From JARKPK01 sp964631235 (GTDB lineage Bacteria; Planctomycetota; Planctomycetia; Pirellulales; Thermoguttaceae), in NCBI GenBank assembly GCA_964631235.1, contig CAZVZX010000008.1:1-64000 (forward strand): 64,000 bases of DNA, given 5' to 3'. A model generated the notes under the pieces. That model searched no databases, was not told where the DNA came from, and worked only from the letters and a program-made list of their open reading frames with translations. Made by a program: the position numbers and the translations under genes. Shown here piece after piece: positions 51,544-60,718 of this stretch; the stretch's first letter is position 1, and each line of letters opens with the position of its first letter.

Positions 51544-52149
51544 ATGGCTGATTGGACTGTAGCTGCCTATCTGTTGCTTTTTGCGGGAGCGGCCTTTGGG
51601 CTGATTTTCGGCAGCCTCTTGCTGGGCCGTCTTCTAAGGCCAAGTCAACCGACGGCTGCGAAGCTCGAACCCTATGAATGCGGTGAACCGGCGGTAGGCA
51701 CCACCGATATCCAGTTCGACTTGCGGTTCTACGTGGTCGCCTTGGTTTTTATTATCTTTGAAGTCGAGTTAGCCTTTTTCTTTCCGTGGGCCGATGTGTT
51801 CGGAAAGCTGGCCCAAGGTCGTGCCTTGCCGGTGACTGCAAAGCGAGAGACCGGAGCCTCTGTCGCGAACTCTTCGGGTTCGCCGCGGTTGCCGCACGCG
51901 AAGGAAGCCGAAAAGACGCGTGCCGTTGATCAGACCGACCAGGAAAATCAAAGCGTCGGCCGCAAGTTCGCGCTTGCGGCCATGGCCGATATCGCCGTCT
52001 TTTTCGGTGTTCTGTTGGTGGGCTTTGCCTATGTATGGTCGAGAGGCGACTTGGAATGGGTCAAGGCAATGCCGCGGCCGAACGACGCGGGACTTTTGGC
52101 GCCGATTGACCGATCGAATCCGGTTTCGACGGCCGGCGACCGATGTTGA
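51544..52149 (+). CDS. nuoA: NADH-quinone oxidoreductase subunit A, extended
   Basis: This 201-residue membrane subunit has the NuoA core: LLGRLLRPSQPTAAKLEPYECGEP, then FDLRFYVVALVFIIFEVELAFFFPWA, and a third helix (FALAAMADIAVFFGVLLVGFAYVWSRGDLEW). Between helices two and three there is a hydrophilic insert of about 45 residues (ALPVTAKRETGA to VDQTDQENQSVG), making it longer than the usual 120-150. ATG 51544 starts the typical N terminus; the open frame begins at 51502. Confidence 0.9.
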   Translation: MADWTVAAYLLLFAGAAFGLIFGSLLLGRLLRPSQPTAAKLEPYECGEPAVGTTDIQFDLRFYVVALVFIIFEVELAFFFPWADVFGKLAQGRALPVTAKRETGASVANSSGSPRLPHAKEAEKTRAVDQTDQENQSVGRKFALAAMADIAVFFGVLLVGFAYVWSRGDLEWVKAMPRPNDAGLLAPIDRSNPVSTAGDRC

Positions 52150-52167
52150 GAGTTGCGGGAGCTTGGC

Positions 52168-52698
52168 ATGAGCCCGGCCGAAATCCATTCGTTGCTGCGA
52201 CAACTGTGGCCGCACTTGGTAATCGAGGCCAAGCTGGATGTCCTCGATCCCTGGATCGAGATTCTCTCGGACGGCCTGTTGCAAGTTTGCGGTACTCTCA
52301 AAGAAGAACCGTCGCTGGCGTTTGATTTTCTCCACCTGATCACTGTTGTTGATTATTTTCAACCCGATCCCAAATTGGCGGCCAAGACCGCATGGGAGCC
52401 TCATTTGGAGGTGATTTACCATTTATCAAGCACGACGAAGGACCACCGCTTGGTTCTGAAAACGAAGTTGCCCCGGTGGGATGAGCGAGCGGAAGACCGT
52501 TTGCCCGAGATCGATAGCGTTGCTCATCTTTGGCCCACCGCGCTGTGGCACGAACGCGAGGCGTTCGACTTGAGTGGTGTGCGATTCAAGGGCCATCCGG
52601 ATTTGCGGCGGATTCTCTGTCCCGACGACTGGGTGGGGCATCCGCTGCGAAAGGATTATGTGATGCCGACCGAATACCACGGCATTCGCGCGCGGTGA
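52168..52698 (+). CDS. nuoC: NADH-quinone oxidoreductase subunit C
   Basis: This 176-residue peripheral-arm subunit has the NuoC features LAFDFLHLITVVDYF, LEVIYHLSSTTKDHRLVLKTKLPR, the conserved WPTALWHEREAFDLSGVRFKGHPDLRRIL and DDWVGHPLRKDY. The start ATG 52168 has GGGAGCTTGGC upstream. NuoB should lie between nuoA and nuoC, but only 18 bases separate them, so nuoB is not in this operon. Confidence 0.93.
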   Translation: MSPAEIHSLLRQLWPHLVIEAKLDVLDPWIEILSDGLLQVCGTLKEEPSLAFDFLHLITVVDYFQPDPKLAAKTAWEPHLEVIYHLSSTTKDHRLVLKTKLPRWDERAEDRLPEIDSVAHLWPTALWHEREAFDLSGVRFKGHPDLRRILCPDDWVGHPLRKDYVMPTEYHGIRAR

Positions 52699-52837
52699 TG
52701 CGGATGGGCGATTGTGGATGTTTGAGTCTCAGGGCAAATGAAGAAAAGGTGCAGGCTCAAAGGCGGCACCGTTTCGCGGTCGGATCGGCTTCGAGCGAGT
52801 CGGCCTTTCTCGTTGAAACAACCGATTGATGCAGTGC

Positions 52838-54037
52838 ATGACTCCCGAATCGAACAATGCGCTTGAGTACGATGTCGGCACCGATCAATGGGTGCTGAAT
52901 ATGGGGCCGCAACACCCGGCCACTCATGGAGTGTTGCGCCTGACGTTGCGCACCGACGGCGAGTTGGTGACCGAGTGCGCCGCGCACATCGGCTATTTGC
53001 ATCGTTCGGCGGAAAAGATCGGTGAAAACCTGACGCCGCGGCAGTTCATTCCCTTCACCGATCGATTGGACTACCTGGCCGGCATGAACATGAACCTTGG
53101 CCTCACTTTGGCGGTGGAGAAACTGGCCGGGTTCGCGCCGTCGGAAAAAACTCGGCACCTGCGGGTGCTCGCGGTGGAATTGTGCCGCATTGCCAGCCAT
53201 TTGGTGGCCGCTTGTTCCACCGGGCTTGATTTGGGCAGCTTCACGCCGTTCATGTGGTCGTTTCGCGAGCGAGAGAAGATTCAACTGCTCTTCGAAGAGC
53301 TTTGCGGTGCGCGACTGACCTACAGCTACATTACTCCCGGGGGCGTAACGGCCGATGTGCCCGAAGGCTGGCTGGATCGCTGCGAGGCGTTCCTCGATCA
53401 GTTCGAGCCGGTGATCGACGAATTGCATGCGCTGCTGACAAGCAATCGGATTTTCATTCAACGGATGGCGGGCATCGGAGTGCTTTCCGCCAAGGATGCG
53501 ATTGCTTACGGCTGCACCGGGCCGGTGCTCCGCGCCAGTGGGGTCGTGCGCGACCTGCGGCGTCACGGCGAGCCGATCTATCGGAGCATGTACGATGATT
53601 ATCGATTCGAGATCATCGCGCCGGTCAACGGCTGCTATCCCCAAGATCACGATTACCCGCCCGTTCCGCCGCAGGCCGTTGTGGGCGATTCATGGCATCG
53701 TTTTTACGTGCGCATGCTGGAGGTCGTGCAGTCGATCGGGTTGATTCGGCAGGCGATTGCGAAGTATCGACAATCGCCCGGCTCCGTCGATCCGCCGTGG
53801 CAGGTGAAGCAAAAGCTGCCGCCGGGGGAAGCCTATCTGGAGACGGAGGCGCCGAAAGGTCAGATGGGATTCTTTGTGGTGTCCGATGGCAGCGCAGTGC
53901 CTTGGCGGCTGCGCATCCGCAGCAGTAGCTTTAGCAACCTTTCGGTTGTGGAACAACTGTGCCGCGGGGTGTTGTTGGCTGACGTGGCGGCGATTGTCGC
54001 TTCGCTCGACATCGTTCTCGGGGAGATCGACCGATAA
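52838..54037 (+). CDS. nuoD: NADH-quinone oxidoreductase subunit D
   Basis: This protein of about 400 residues forms the quinone-site 49-kDa subunit. Motifs include NMGPQHPATHGVLRL, GYLHRSAEKIGENLTPRQFIPFTDRLDYLAGM, and EAPKGQMGFFVVSDGS and RSSSFSNLS near the C terminus. The hydrogenase-like Ni ligands are absent, as in complex I. Possible starts are TTG 52826, ATG 52829 and ATG 52838; I take the last. The stop overlaps nuoH (TAATG). Confidence 0.94.
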   Translation: MTPESNNALEYDVGTDQWVLNMGPQHPATHGVLRLTLRTDGELVTECAAHIGYLHRSAEKIGENLTPRQFIPFTDRLDYLAGMNMNLGLTLAVEKLAGFAPSEKTRHLRVLAVELCRIASHLVAACSTGLDLGSFTPFMWSFREREKIQLLFEELCGARLTYSYITPGGVTADVPEGWLDRCEAFLDQFEPVIDELHALLTSNRIFIQRMAGIGVLSAKDAIAYGCTGPVLRASGVVRDLRRHGEPIYRSMYDDYRFEIIAPVNGCYPQDHDYPPVPPQAVVGDSWHRFYVRMLEVVQSIGLIRQAIAKYRQSPGSVDPPWQVKQKLPPGEAYLETEAPKGQMGFFVVSDGSAVPWRLRIRSSSFSNLSVVEQLCRGVLLADVAAIVASLDIVLGEIDR

Positions 54038-55215
54038 TGACCGATCAGATCGCGTCGTGGCTGCCGGAGAGTTGGGCGTGGGCCGCTTGGGCGGCCGCCG
54101 CGTTCATCCACGTTGCGCTGATGCTCGGCTTTGTGCTGATCGCGGTTGCCTTTTTTGTATGGTTGGAACGAAAAGTGTCGGCGCGTATTCAAGACCGACT
54201 TGGTCCGACCCGCGTCGGCGGCCGTTTCGGCTGGCTCCAGACACCGGCCGACGGCATCAAGCTGCTTTGCAAGGAAGACATCATTCCGGCGGCGGCCGAT
54301 TCCTTTCTCTTTCGGCTCGCGCCTTATCTTTGTTTTTGTCCGGCATTTGCGGCATTCGCGGCCGTGCCGCTGGCCGACGGCTGGGTTGCGTTGCGGTTGG
54401 ATATCGCGGTGTTGTTCGTGCTGGCCGTCGCTGGGATGGAGATTTTCGGGGTAATCTTGGCCGGATATGCTTCGGGATCGAAGTATTCGCTGTTCGGTGC
54501 GATGCGCGAAGCGGCGCAAGTCGTCAGCTACGAAGCGCCGCTGGCGCTTTGCCTGGTGATTCCCGTGATGCTGGCGGGAACGATGGACCTGACGGCCATT
54601 GCTCAGGCACAACAGGGTTGGTTCACGCAATGGTTTCTATTTCATAATCCTTTCAGCTTTGTCGCCTTCGGGGTGTTTATCGTTTGTGCGACGGCAAATA
54701 CGAATCGTGCGCCATTCGATCTGCCCGAGGCCGAAAGCGAGTTGGTCGCCGGCTTTATGACGGAATACAGCGGGTTTCGATGGAGCGCATTCTTCATGGC
54801 CGAATACACCTCGATGCTCGCCGTATGCCTGATCGCCTCGATTACATTTCTGGGCGGTTGGAATGGTCCGATTCCATGGACGGGCTGGATCGGCTTGAGT
54901 TACAGCGTGCATCCGCTGCTCGGCTTTTTGGGTGATTTCGTGGGCTTCGTCAACCTCACGGCGAAGGCGTTCGGCGGCGTGATTTTTATCATGGCGCTCC
55001 GCTGGACGCTGCCGCGTCTGCGCGTTGACCAGGTGATGGCGATGTGCTGGAAATATTGTGTCCCGTTGGCGGCGGCCATGCTGCTGGGAACGGCCGTTTG
55101 GCTCTGCCTTTTTCCGGGCGGAGTCTTCCGCGAGATCGGGCGTCAAGGGGCGTCGTCGCCTGCCGTTGCCGCCGTTGAGATGAGTGCGGGCACCCCGGAG
55201 CAAATTGAACCATGA
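54037..55215 (+). CDS. nuoH: NADH-quinone oxidoreductase subunit H
   Basis: This 392-residue membrane subunit helps form the quinone tunnel. It contains FVWLERKVSARIQDRLGPTRVGG, LQTPADGIKLLCKEDIIPAAAD, RAPFDLPEAESELVAGFMTEYSGFRWS, FMAEYTSML and ALRWTLPRLRVDQVM. Overlap with nuoD and nuoJ suggests translational coupling. The C terminus has a short hydrophilic tail. Confidence 0.96.
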   Translation: MTDQIASWLPESWAWAAWAAAAFIHVALMLGFVLIAVAFFVWLERKVSARIQDRLGPTRVGGRFGWLQTPADGIKLLCKEDIIPAAADSFLFRLAPYLCFCPAFAAFAAVPLADGWVALRLDIAVLFVLAVAGMEIFGVILAGYASGSKYSLFGAMREAAQVVSYEAPLALCLVIPVMLAGTMDLTAIAQAQQGWFTQWFLFHNPFSFVAFGVFIVCATANTNRAPFDLPEAESELVAGFMTEYSGFRWSAFFMAEYTSMLAVCLIASITFLGGWNGPIPWTGWIGLSYSVHPLLGFLGDFVGFVNLTAKAFGGVIFIMALRWTLPRLRVDQVMAMCWKYCVPLAAAMLLGTAVWLCLFPGGVFREIGRQGASSPAVAAVEMSAGTPEQIEP

Positions 55216-55850
55216 CGGCTGCGTTGATGTGGCATAATCTTTTCTTTTGGGTATTTGGCCTAGCAGCCTGCGCGCTGGCCATCGGCGTGGTGGTTTCGAC
55301 GAACGTCGTTCGCATGGCCGTGTGCCTGGTGATGTCGTTGGCGGCCGTAGCAGGGTTGTTCTTTCTGGCCGGCGCTCCCTTTCTCGGAGCGATTCAAATC
55401 TTGGTTTATGTCGGCGGCACCATGGTTTTGTTGGTGTTCGGCGTGATGTTGACATCTCGATTGCCCGAGGCCGCGACGCATACTAATGCGGGCCAGTGGG
55501 TAGCCGCCCTGATCGTCGGGGCCGCGCTTCTGGCTGTGTCGTGGCAGGCGGGCCGCGGCTTGTCGGCAGTTTGTGCTCGGAGAGAAGCCGCGGGTCCGTC
55601 CGCCCCGGAAACCGTTCCGGCGGCACAAACGGTTACGGAGTTCGGGCTGGCGTTGTTGGGCGTTCGCGAGGACGCGGCTAGAGCGGCCGATGGCGGGCAT
55701 CGCGAACGGCGGCAGGGCTACCTTCTCCCCTTCGAATTGGTATCGGTGCATTTGTTGGCGGCGCTGGTTGGTGCAGCCTACCTTGCACGCTCTCGCTGGG
55801 CTGCGCGCCGCCAAACGGCAGATCGCGTTCGATCGACGGCTGCGGAGTAG
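55212..55850 (+). CDS. nuoJ: NADH-quinone oxidoreductase subunit J
   Basis: This 212-residue membrane subunit has the NuoJ signature GAPFLGAIQILVYVGGTMVLLVFGVML and a C-terminal membrane helix (LPFELVSVHLLAALVGAAYLAR). A hydrophilic stretch of roughly 60 residues (ARREAAGPSAPETVPA and following) lies between helices four and five, fuller than usual. ATGA overlap with nuoH. Confidence 0.92.
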   Translation: MTAALMWHNLFFWVFGLAACALAIGVVVSTNVVRMAVCLVMSLAAVAGLFFLAGAPFLGAIQILVYVGGTMVLLVFGVMLTSRLPEAATHTNAGQWVAALIVGAALLAVSWQAGRGLSAVCARREAAGPSAPETVPAAQTVTEFGLALLGVREDAARAADGGHRERRQGYLLPFELVSVHLLAALVGAAYLARSRWAARRQTADRVRSTAAE

Positions 55851-55868
55851 GGCAGCGGAGATACGAAG

Positions 55869-56213
55869 ATGAACCTTTTTTTCGATCCGGTCGGGCTGCC
55901 GCATTACTTGCTCGTCGGCGCCGTCCTGTTCGTTTGCGGCATTCTCTGCATGGTGACCAAGCGTAATGCCATCGGCGTGTTGATGGGCGTCGAATTGGTG
56001 CTCAACGGGGCCAACGTGAACCTGGTTGCTTTGGGCAGTCCAACGTTGTATTCCAGCGGTGTTGCCCCGCTCAGCCTTGACGGACCGCTAACGGCCGCAT
56101 TTGTTATTGTCTTGGCGGCTGCGGAAGCGGCTGTGGCGTTGGCCATCGTTTTGAGCTATTACCGCACGGCGGCGACGATCGATGTCGATCAGGCCAGTCA
56201 GTTGAAAGGATAA
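55869..56213 (+). CDS. nuoK: NADH-quinone oxidoreductase subunit K
   Basis: This 114-residue subunit has three membrane helices: HYLLVGAVLFVCGILCMV, then NAIGVLMGVELVLNGANVNLVAL with the conserved Glu, and AAFVIVLAAAEAAVALAIVLSYY with the second Glu of the proton path. The start is ATG 55869, 18 bases after nuoJ. Confidence 0.95.
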   Translation: MNLFFDPVGLPHYLLVGAVLFVCGILCMVTKRNAIGVLMGVELVLNGANVNLVALGSPTLYSSGVAPLSLDGPLTAAFVIVLAAAEAAVALAIVLSYYRTAATIDVDQASQLKG

Positions 56214-56221
56214 TCTGTTCC

Positions 56222-58657
56222 GTGGATTGGGCATCGAAGATACCGGTGCTGTTGGCCGTCGCCTGGCTTCTGCCGCTGGCGTCGTTTGCGATCATCCTTG
56301 TCGGCGGCCGCCGGCTTGGCCGCGCCGGCATCGGCGCAGCCTGGGTTGCCTGCGGGGCCATCGTCGGATCGTTCTGCCTTGCGACAATCGCGCTGGCCGG
56401 TTGGCTGTGGATCAATCCGCTAGTGTCGTCGGAAGGGCACGGCTCGACGCATGCAACGCCAGCTTCGGCAACGGAAGGTTCCGGTGATTCGTCGATCGGT
56501 TCGTTGCATGGCGGCAAACATGATCAATCGGCCCAGCCTCTCTCGGGCATCTGGTACACGCTGGGCGAATTCGGCTCGTCGCGCGTGGCCATTAGTTACT
56601 ACATCGACGGCTTGACGGTCGCGATGTTCGTGATGGTCAGCCTGATCGCTTCGTGCATCCACATCTACTCGATCGGTTACATGCACGAAGAGTTGGAAGA
56701 GGTGACCGACGATACCATGCGCTTGGCCGACGGACGATGGTTGCGGCGTCCCGGCCGTTTCCATCGTTTCTTCCAATATCTGTCGCTCTTTTCGTTCAGC
56801 ATGTTGGGGTTGATCATCGCCGGCAACTTGGCGATGGTCTTCTGCTTTTGGGAATTGGTGGGGATTTGTTCCTATTTGTTGATCGGCTTCTATATTGAAC
56901 GTCCGACGGCCTCGAATGCCGCCAATAAGGCGTTCATTGTCAACCGAATCGGCGATTTCGGGATGATCGTGGGCTTGATGGTCTTTTGGGCCGCCTTGGG
57001 AACGCTCTCATTCGGCGATGTTCGCAACAGCTCGGGCGAGGTGATGGAACACGGCATTTTCTCGCTGGTGCGTCCTTCGGCCGCGCAACATGAGCTGGTC
57101 GTTCCCGACGGGTTTGTGTGCTGGTCGGCCCGCGATGAGATCGCGCAGCGTTCCGGCAGCCAAGCTGCTGTGGGCAATGAAAAAGCAGGCGCGCCCTCGG
57201 CCGAACAAATCGAACAATGGCGAAGCAACGGCTGGGGATACGGACTGTTGGTGCTCGGCGGCCTTGGGTTGTTTTGCGGCTGCATCGGCAAAAGCGCTCA
57301 GTTCCCGCTGCACGTGTGGCTGCCCGACGCGATGGAAGGCCCCACGCCGGTCAGCGCACTGGTTCACTCGGCGACGATGGTGGCGGCGGGCGTTTACTTG
57401 GTCGCTCGGTGTTTCCCGATCTTCGTGCCCGAGGTATTGCTGACGATCGCGGTCGTCGGTTGCATCACCCTGTTTGTGGCCGCAACGATTGCGCTGACAG
57501 CCACCGACATCAAGCGCGTATTGGCTTATTCGACCGTCAGCCAGCTCGGCTATATGATGCTCGCCCTCGGCAGCGGCGGATGGTTGGCCGGCGTTCTGCA
57601 TTTGTTCACCCATGCCTTTTTCAAATCGCTGCTCTTCTTATGTTCCGGTTCGGTGATCCATGCGTGCCATACGAACGATCTGACTCGCATGGGCGGGCTG
57701 CGGAAGAAGATGCCATGGACGGCTGGGACAATGCTCGTCGGGTGCTTGGCGATTGTCGGAGCGGGTATTCCCTTGGTCGGCGGCTTGAGCGGCTACTACT
57801 CGAAAGACGCGATCATCGCCCAGCAATACGTGTTCGCGACCGTCAACCCACCGTTGAGTTGGATGTTCTATGCAGCAGCGATCGGTGCTGCAATGACGGC
57901 ATTCTACATGTTCCGGTTGTGGTTTCTCGCCTTCGTCGGCAAACCGCGCGATTCGCACGTTTTCGATCACGCGCATGAGTCGCCGCCGGTGATGATCGGG
58001 CCGCTCGTCCTCTTGGCCGTCCTTGCCGTTGTGTCTGCGTGGAATGTTCCCCTGACCGATTGGGGGCTGGAATCGTTGCTCGCCCAGGCAAGGCCTCTGG
58101 GGATCGATCAGCCCGAGTTTCGCGGATGGATGTGGCCGGCGGTGATTCCCGGCGAGCATCTCAGCCATGATGCGTCCGTGCATACTTCGGCCGCTTTGCT
58201 TGCCTTCGCGATGGGGGCAGCGGGCGTGCTTTTGGCCGCCGTCATGTACGGTGCCGGAAAACTCGATCCGGCCGACGTGGCGGCGCAGTTCCCTCGGCTG
58301 TATCGCTTTCTGCTTAATAAGTGGTGGTTTGACGAAGCCTATGACCGCGTTTGGGTTCAGCCGACACTGGCCCTGTCGCGTTGGGTTGCCCAGTGCGACC
58401 GACGTGTGATCGACTTTCTTTTGGATTCGGCGGCACGGGGCGCCGCAATGGTCGCTCGCTGGGATGACTGGATCGACCGCCGGATGCTCGACCGCATGAT
58501 CGATCGATTTGCCGAGGCGGTTTACCGGATCGCGATTCGGTTGCGCGGTTTGCAGTCGGGATACATTCGCCACTACGTGCTGGCGATTGCCGTAGGATTA
58601 GTCGTGTTGGTCGTTGTGATGAGTCTCTACTGGAATAGTGCGTCGGCCGGCTGGTGA
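56222..58657 (+). CDS. nuoL: NADH-quinone oxidoreductase subunit L, enlarged
   Basis: This 811-residue antiporter-like proton-pumping subunit starts with GTG 56222. Core motifs include FWELVGICSYLLIGFY, ANKAFIVNRIGDFGM, LHVWLPDAMEGPTPVSALVHSATMVAAGVYL and STVSQLGYMMLALG, with Lys and Glu of the channel. It is longer than usual because of hydrophilic inserts near residues 70-110, 160-180 and 275-335 (for example EKAGAPSAEQIEQW). The C-terminal lateral helix region (WWFDEAYDRVWVQPTLALSRWV) is present. Confidence 0.95.
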   Translation: MDWASKIPVLLAVAWLLPLASFAIILVGGRRLGRAGIGAAWVACGAIVGSFCLATIALAGWLWINPLVSSEGHGSTHATPASATEGSGDSSIGSLHGGKHDQSAQPLSGIWYTLGEFGSSRVAISYYIDGLTVAMFVMVSLIASCIHIYSIGYMHEELEEVTDDTMRLADGRWLRRPGRFHRFFQYLSLFSFSMLGLIIAGNLAMVFCFWELVGICSYLLIGFYIERPTASNAANKAFIVNRIGDFGMIVGLMVFWAALGTLSFGDVRNSSGEVMEHGIFSLVRPSAAQHELVVPDGFVCWSARDEIAQRSGSQAAVGNEKAGAPSAEQIEQWRSNGWGYGLLVLGGLGLFCGCIGKSAQFPLHVWLPDAMEGPTPVSALVHSATMVAAGVYLVARCFPIFVPEVLLTIAVVGCITLFVAATIALTATDIKRVLAYSTVSQLGYMMLALGSGGWLAGVLHLFTHAFFKSLLFLCSGSVIHACHTNDLTRMGGLRKKMPWTAGTMLVGCLAIVGAGIPLVGGLSGYYSKDAIIAQQYVFATVNPPLSWMFYAAAIGAAMTAFYMFRLWFLAFVGKPRDSHVFDHAHESPPVMIGPLVLLAVLAVVSAWNVPLTDWGLESLLAQARPLGIDQPEFRGWMWPAVIPGEHLSHDASVHTSAALLAFAMGAAGVLLAAVMYGAGKLDPADVAAQFPRLYRFLLNKWWFDEAYDRVWVQPTLALSRWVAQCDRRVIDFLLDSAARGAAMVARWDDWIDRRMLDRMIDRFAEAVYRIAIRLRGLQSGYIRHYVLAIAVGLVVLVVVMSLYWNSASAGW

Positions 58658-58807
58658 CGCCCTTCGGCTCGATGCGTGTTGCAGCATGCAAGAGTCTCGC
58701 CTGCCGATGCGATGCTGGCCGCTTGGTTTGGGGCGGATTGCGATCCGCCGGGCGACGAGGCGGGCCCGGAAACCGAAGCCATTGCCATAGAAGAATCTAA
58801 AACCGGA

Positions 58808-60718
58808 ATGAACATGTTGGAATATCTGCGCGACCCGACGGTGCTGTTGAGCACCATGATTTTCTTTCCCGCCGCGGCCGCCGTGATGCTTTGCGTCATA
58901 CCGGGCAGGAATGCGAGCTTGATCAAGCTGATCGCGTTGATTGCCGCCGCGATTACGTTGGCCGTGAGTCTCGTCCCGGTACTGGCGGCGGCAGGCACCT
59001 CGGTCAGTTTTTCGCTTCAGGACGGCGGATTTCAGCAAGTTGTCAAGCTGTCTTGGATTCCCAGTTTCAATATCGAGTATTACCTTGGCTTGGACGGTAT
59101 CAGCTATCCGCTCGTGCTTCTCACTACCGTCCTTTCCGTCTTGGCGCTGGCGGCCAGTTGGAAGATCGAAAAGGCCGTCAAGGCTTATTGCATCCTGTTC
59201 CTGCTGTTGGAAACCGGGATGCTGGGCGTGTTCATGGCGCTCGACTTCTTCCTGTTCTACGTCTTCTGGGAAGTAATGCTGCTGCCGATGTATTTTCTGA
59301 TCGGCATTTGGGGTGGGCCGCGGCGCGAGTATGCGGCAATCAAGTTCTTCCTGTTCACCCTGGTGGGCGGGGTAATGATGTTGATTGCGATGCTGATGCT
59401 TTATTTCTCGAGCGATCTGACGAAGCTTTCTCCTCAGCAGCTTATTGCAGCGCATATTGCGCCAGACAGGGCCGAGGCCGTAGCGTCTGCCCGTTCGGCC
59501 GGCCCGTTGCACACGTTCAGTTTGCCGGCTTTGTCAGAGATGGGACAACTGCCGAACTCTCCATTCGTCGAAGGTCAGTGGCTGGGGCGGTCGCTCGAAT
59601 GGTGGGCCTTTCTTCTGCTCTTTATCGGCTTTGCCATCAAGCTGCCCGCCGTTCCCGTCCACACGTGGTTGCCCGACGCACATGTCGAGGCGCCGACTCC
59701 GATCTCGATGATCCTTGCCGGAGTGCTGTTGAAGATGGGCGGATACGGGATTCTGCGAATATGCTATCCCATTTGCCCGGGCGCTGCGCACGACCTGGCA
59801 TGGTTCGTTTGCGGCCTTGGGGTGCTGAGCATGCTGTATGGCGCCTTTGCCGCGATGGCCCAAACCGACTTCAAACGGCTGGTCGCCTACAGTTCGGTGA
59901 GCCACATGGGCTACGTGCTGCTGGGACTGGGGGCGTGGAGCGCCGCAGCCGGCGTTCGTTATTCATCGGCCGGATGGGAAATGGGCGTTACCGGAGCGAT
60001 GTTTCAGATGATTGCTCACGGCATCAGTTCCGCCGGGATGTTCTTCCTCGTCGGCGTGGTTTACGACCGGGTGCATCATCGCGATTTGAATCGCTTCGGT
60101 GGTTTGTTTCAGAAAATGCCCGCGTACAGCGGCCTGTCGATGATCATCTTTTTTGCCGCGCTCGGCCTGCCGGGGCTCTGCGGATTTATCGGTGAGTTCT
60201 TCGTCGTGCTCGCCAGTTGGCAATACAGTGCGGCGTTGGCTGTGGTTGCCGCTGCCGTCGTCATTTTGACGGCGGGCTACATTCTGTGGACGATTCAACG
60301 AGTGTACCTGGGGCCGGAATACAAGGGGCCGCACGCAGAGTCGCTTGTGCCGCTTTCGATTCGCGAATGGGCGATCGTTCTTCCTTTGGTCGTTTTGGCG
60401 GTCGTTCTCGGGGTCTATCCGCGGCTGGCAATCGACTATATGTCGCCGACCATCAAGAGACATGTAACGGACTTGGCCGAGTGGACGAAGGCCCGCGACC
60501 GCGCCGACGCATCGCCGAAGGTTTCGGCTGCGCCGCGGCACGATCGGAATATCGCAAACCATGCTCCTAAGGCGACGGAGAATAAACAAGCCGGCGTTCC
60601 GGCCGGCCGAACGTTCTCGGCGGCGAATGAACCGAGGCAGCCCATCCGAGCCGTTCCCGCGCCTTCGGATTGCCGGGAAGTAATTGCTCGGTCTGCAATG
60701 GGAGGCCGTCGATCGTGA
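58808..60718 (+). CDS. nuoM: NADH-quinone oxidoreductase subunit M
   Basis: This 636-residue antiporter-like subunit has FFLFYVFWEVMLLPMYFLIGIWGG, PAVPVHTWLPDAHVEAPTPISMILAGVLLKMGGYG, LVAYSSVSHMGYVLLGL and GFIGEFFVVLASW. The start is ATG 58808 or 58814; the longer open frame to 58676 is hydrophilic and non-homologous. About 80 C-terminal residues are hydrophilic and Ala-, Pro- and Arg-rich. Confidence 0.94.
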   Translation: MNMLEYLRDPTVLLSTMIFFPAAAAVMLCVIPGRNASLIKLIALIAAAITLAVSLVPVLAAAGTSVSFSLQDGGFQQVVKLSWIPSFNIEYYLGLDGISYPLVLLTTVLSVLALAASWKIEKAVKAYCILFLLLETGMLGVFMALDFFLFYVFWEVMLLPMYFLIGIWGGPRREYAAIKFFLFTLVGGVMMLIAMLMLYFSSDLTKLSPQQLIAAHIAPDRAEAVASARSAGPLHTFSLPALSEMGQLPNSPFVEGQWLGRSLEWWAFLLLFIGFAIKLPAVPVHTWLPDAHVEAPTPISMILAGVLLKMGGYGILRICYPICPGAAHDLAWFVCGLGVLSMLYGAFAAMAQTDFKRLVAYSSVSHMGYVLLGLGAWSAAAGVRYSSAGWEMGVTGAMFQMIAHGISSAGMFFLVGVVYDRVHHRDLNRFGGLFQKMPAYSGLSMIIFFAALGLPGLCGFIGEFFVVLASWQYSAALAVVAAAVVILTAGYILWTIQRVYLGPEYKGPHAESLVPLSIREWAIVLPLVVLAVVLGVYPRLAIDYMSPTIKRHVTDLAEWTKARDRADASPKVSAAPRHDRNIANHAPKATENKQAGVPAGRTFSAANEPRQPIRAVPAPSDCREVIARSAMGGRRS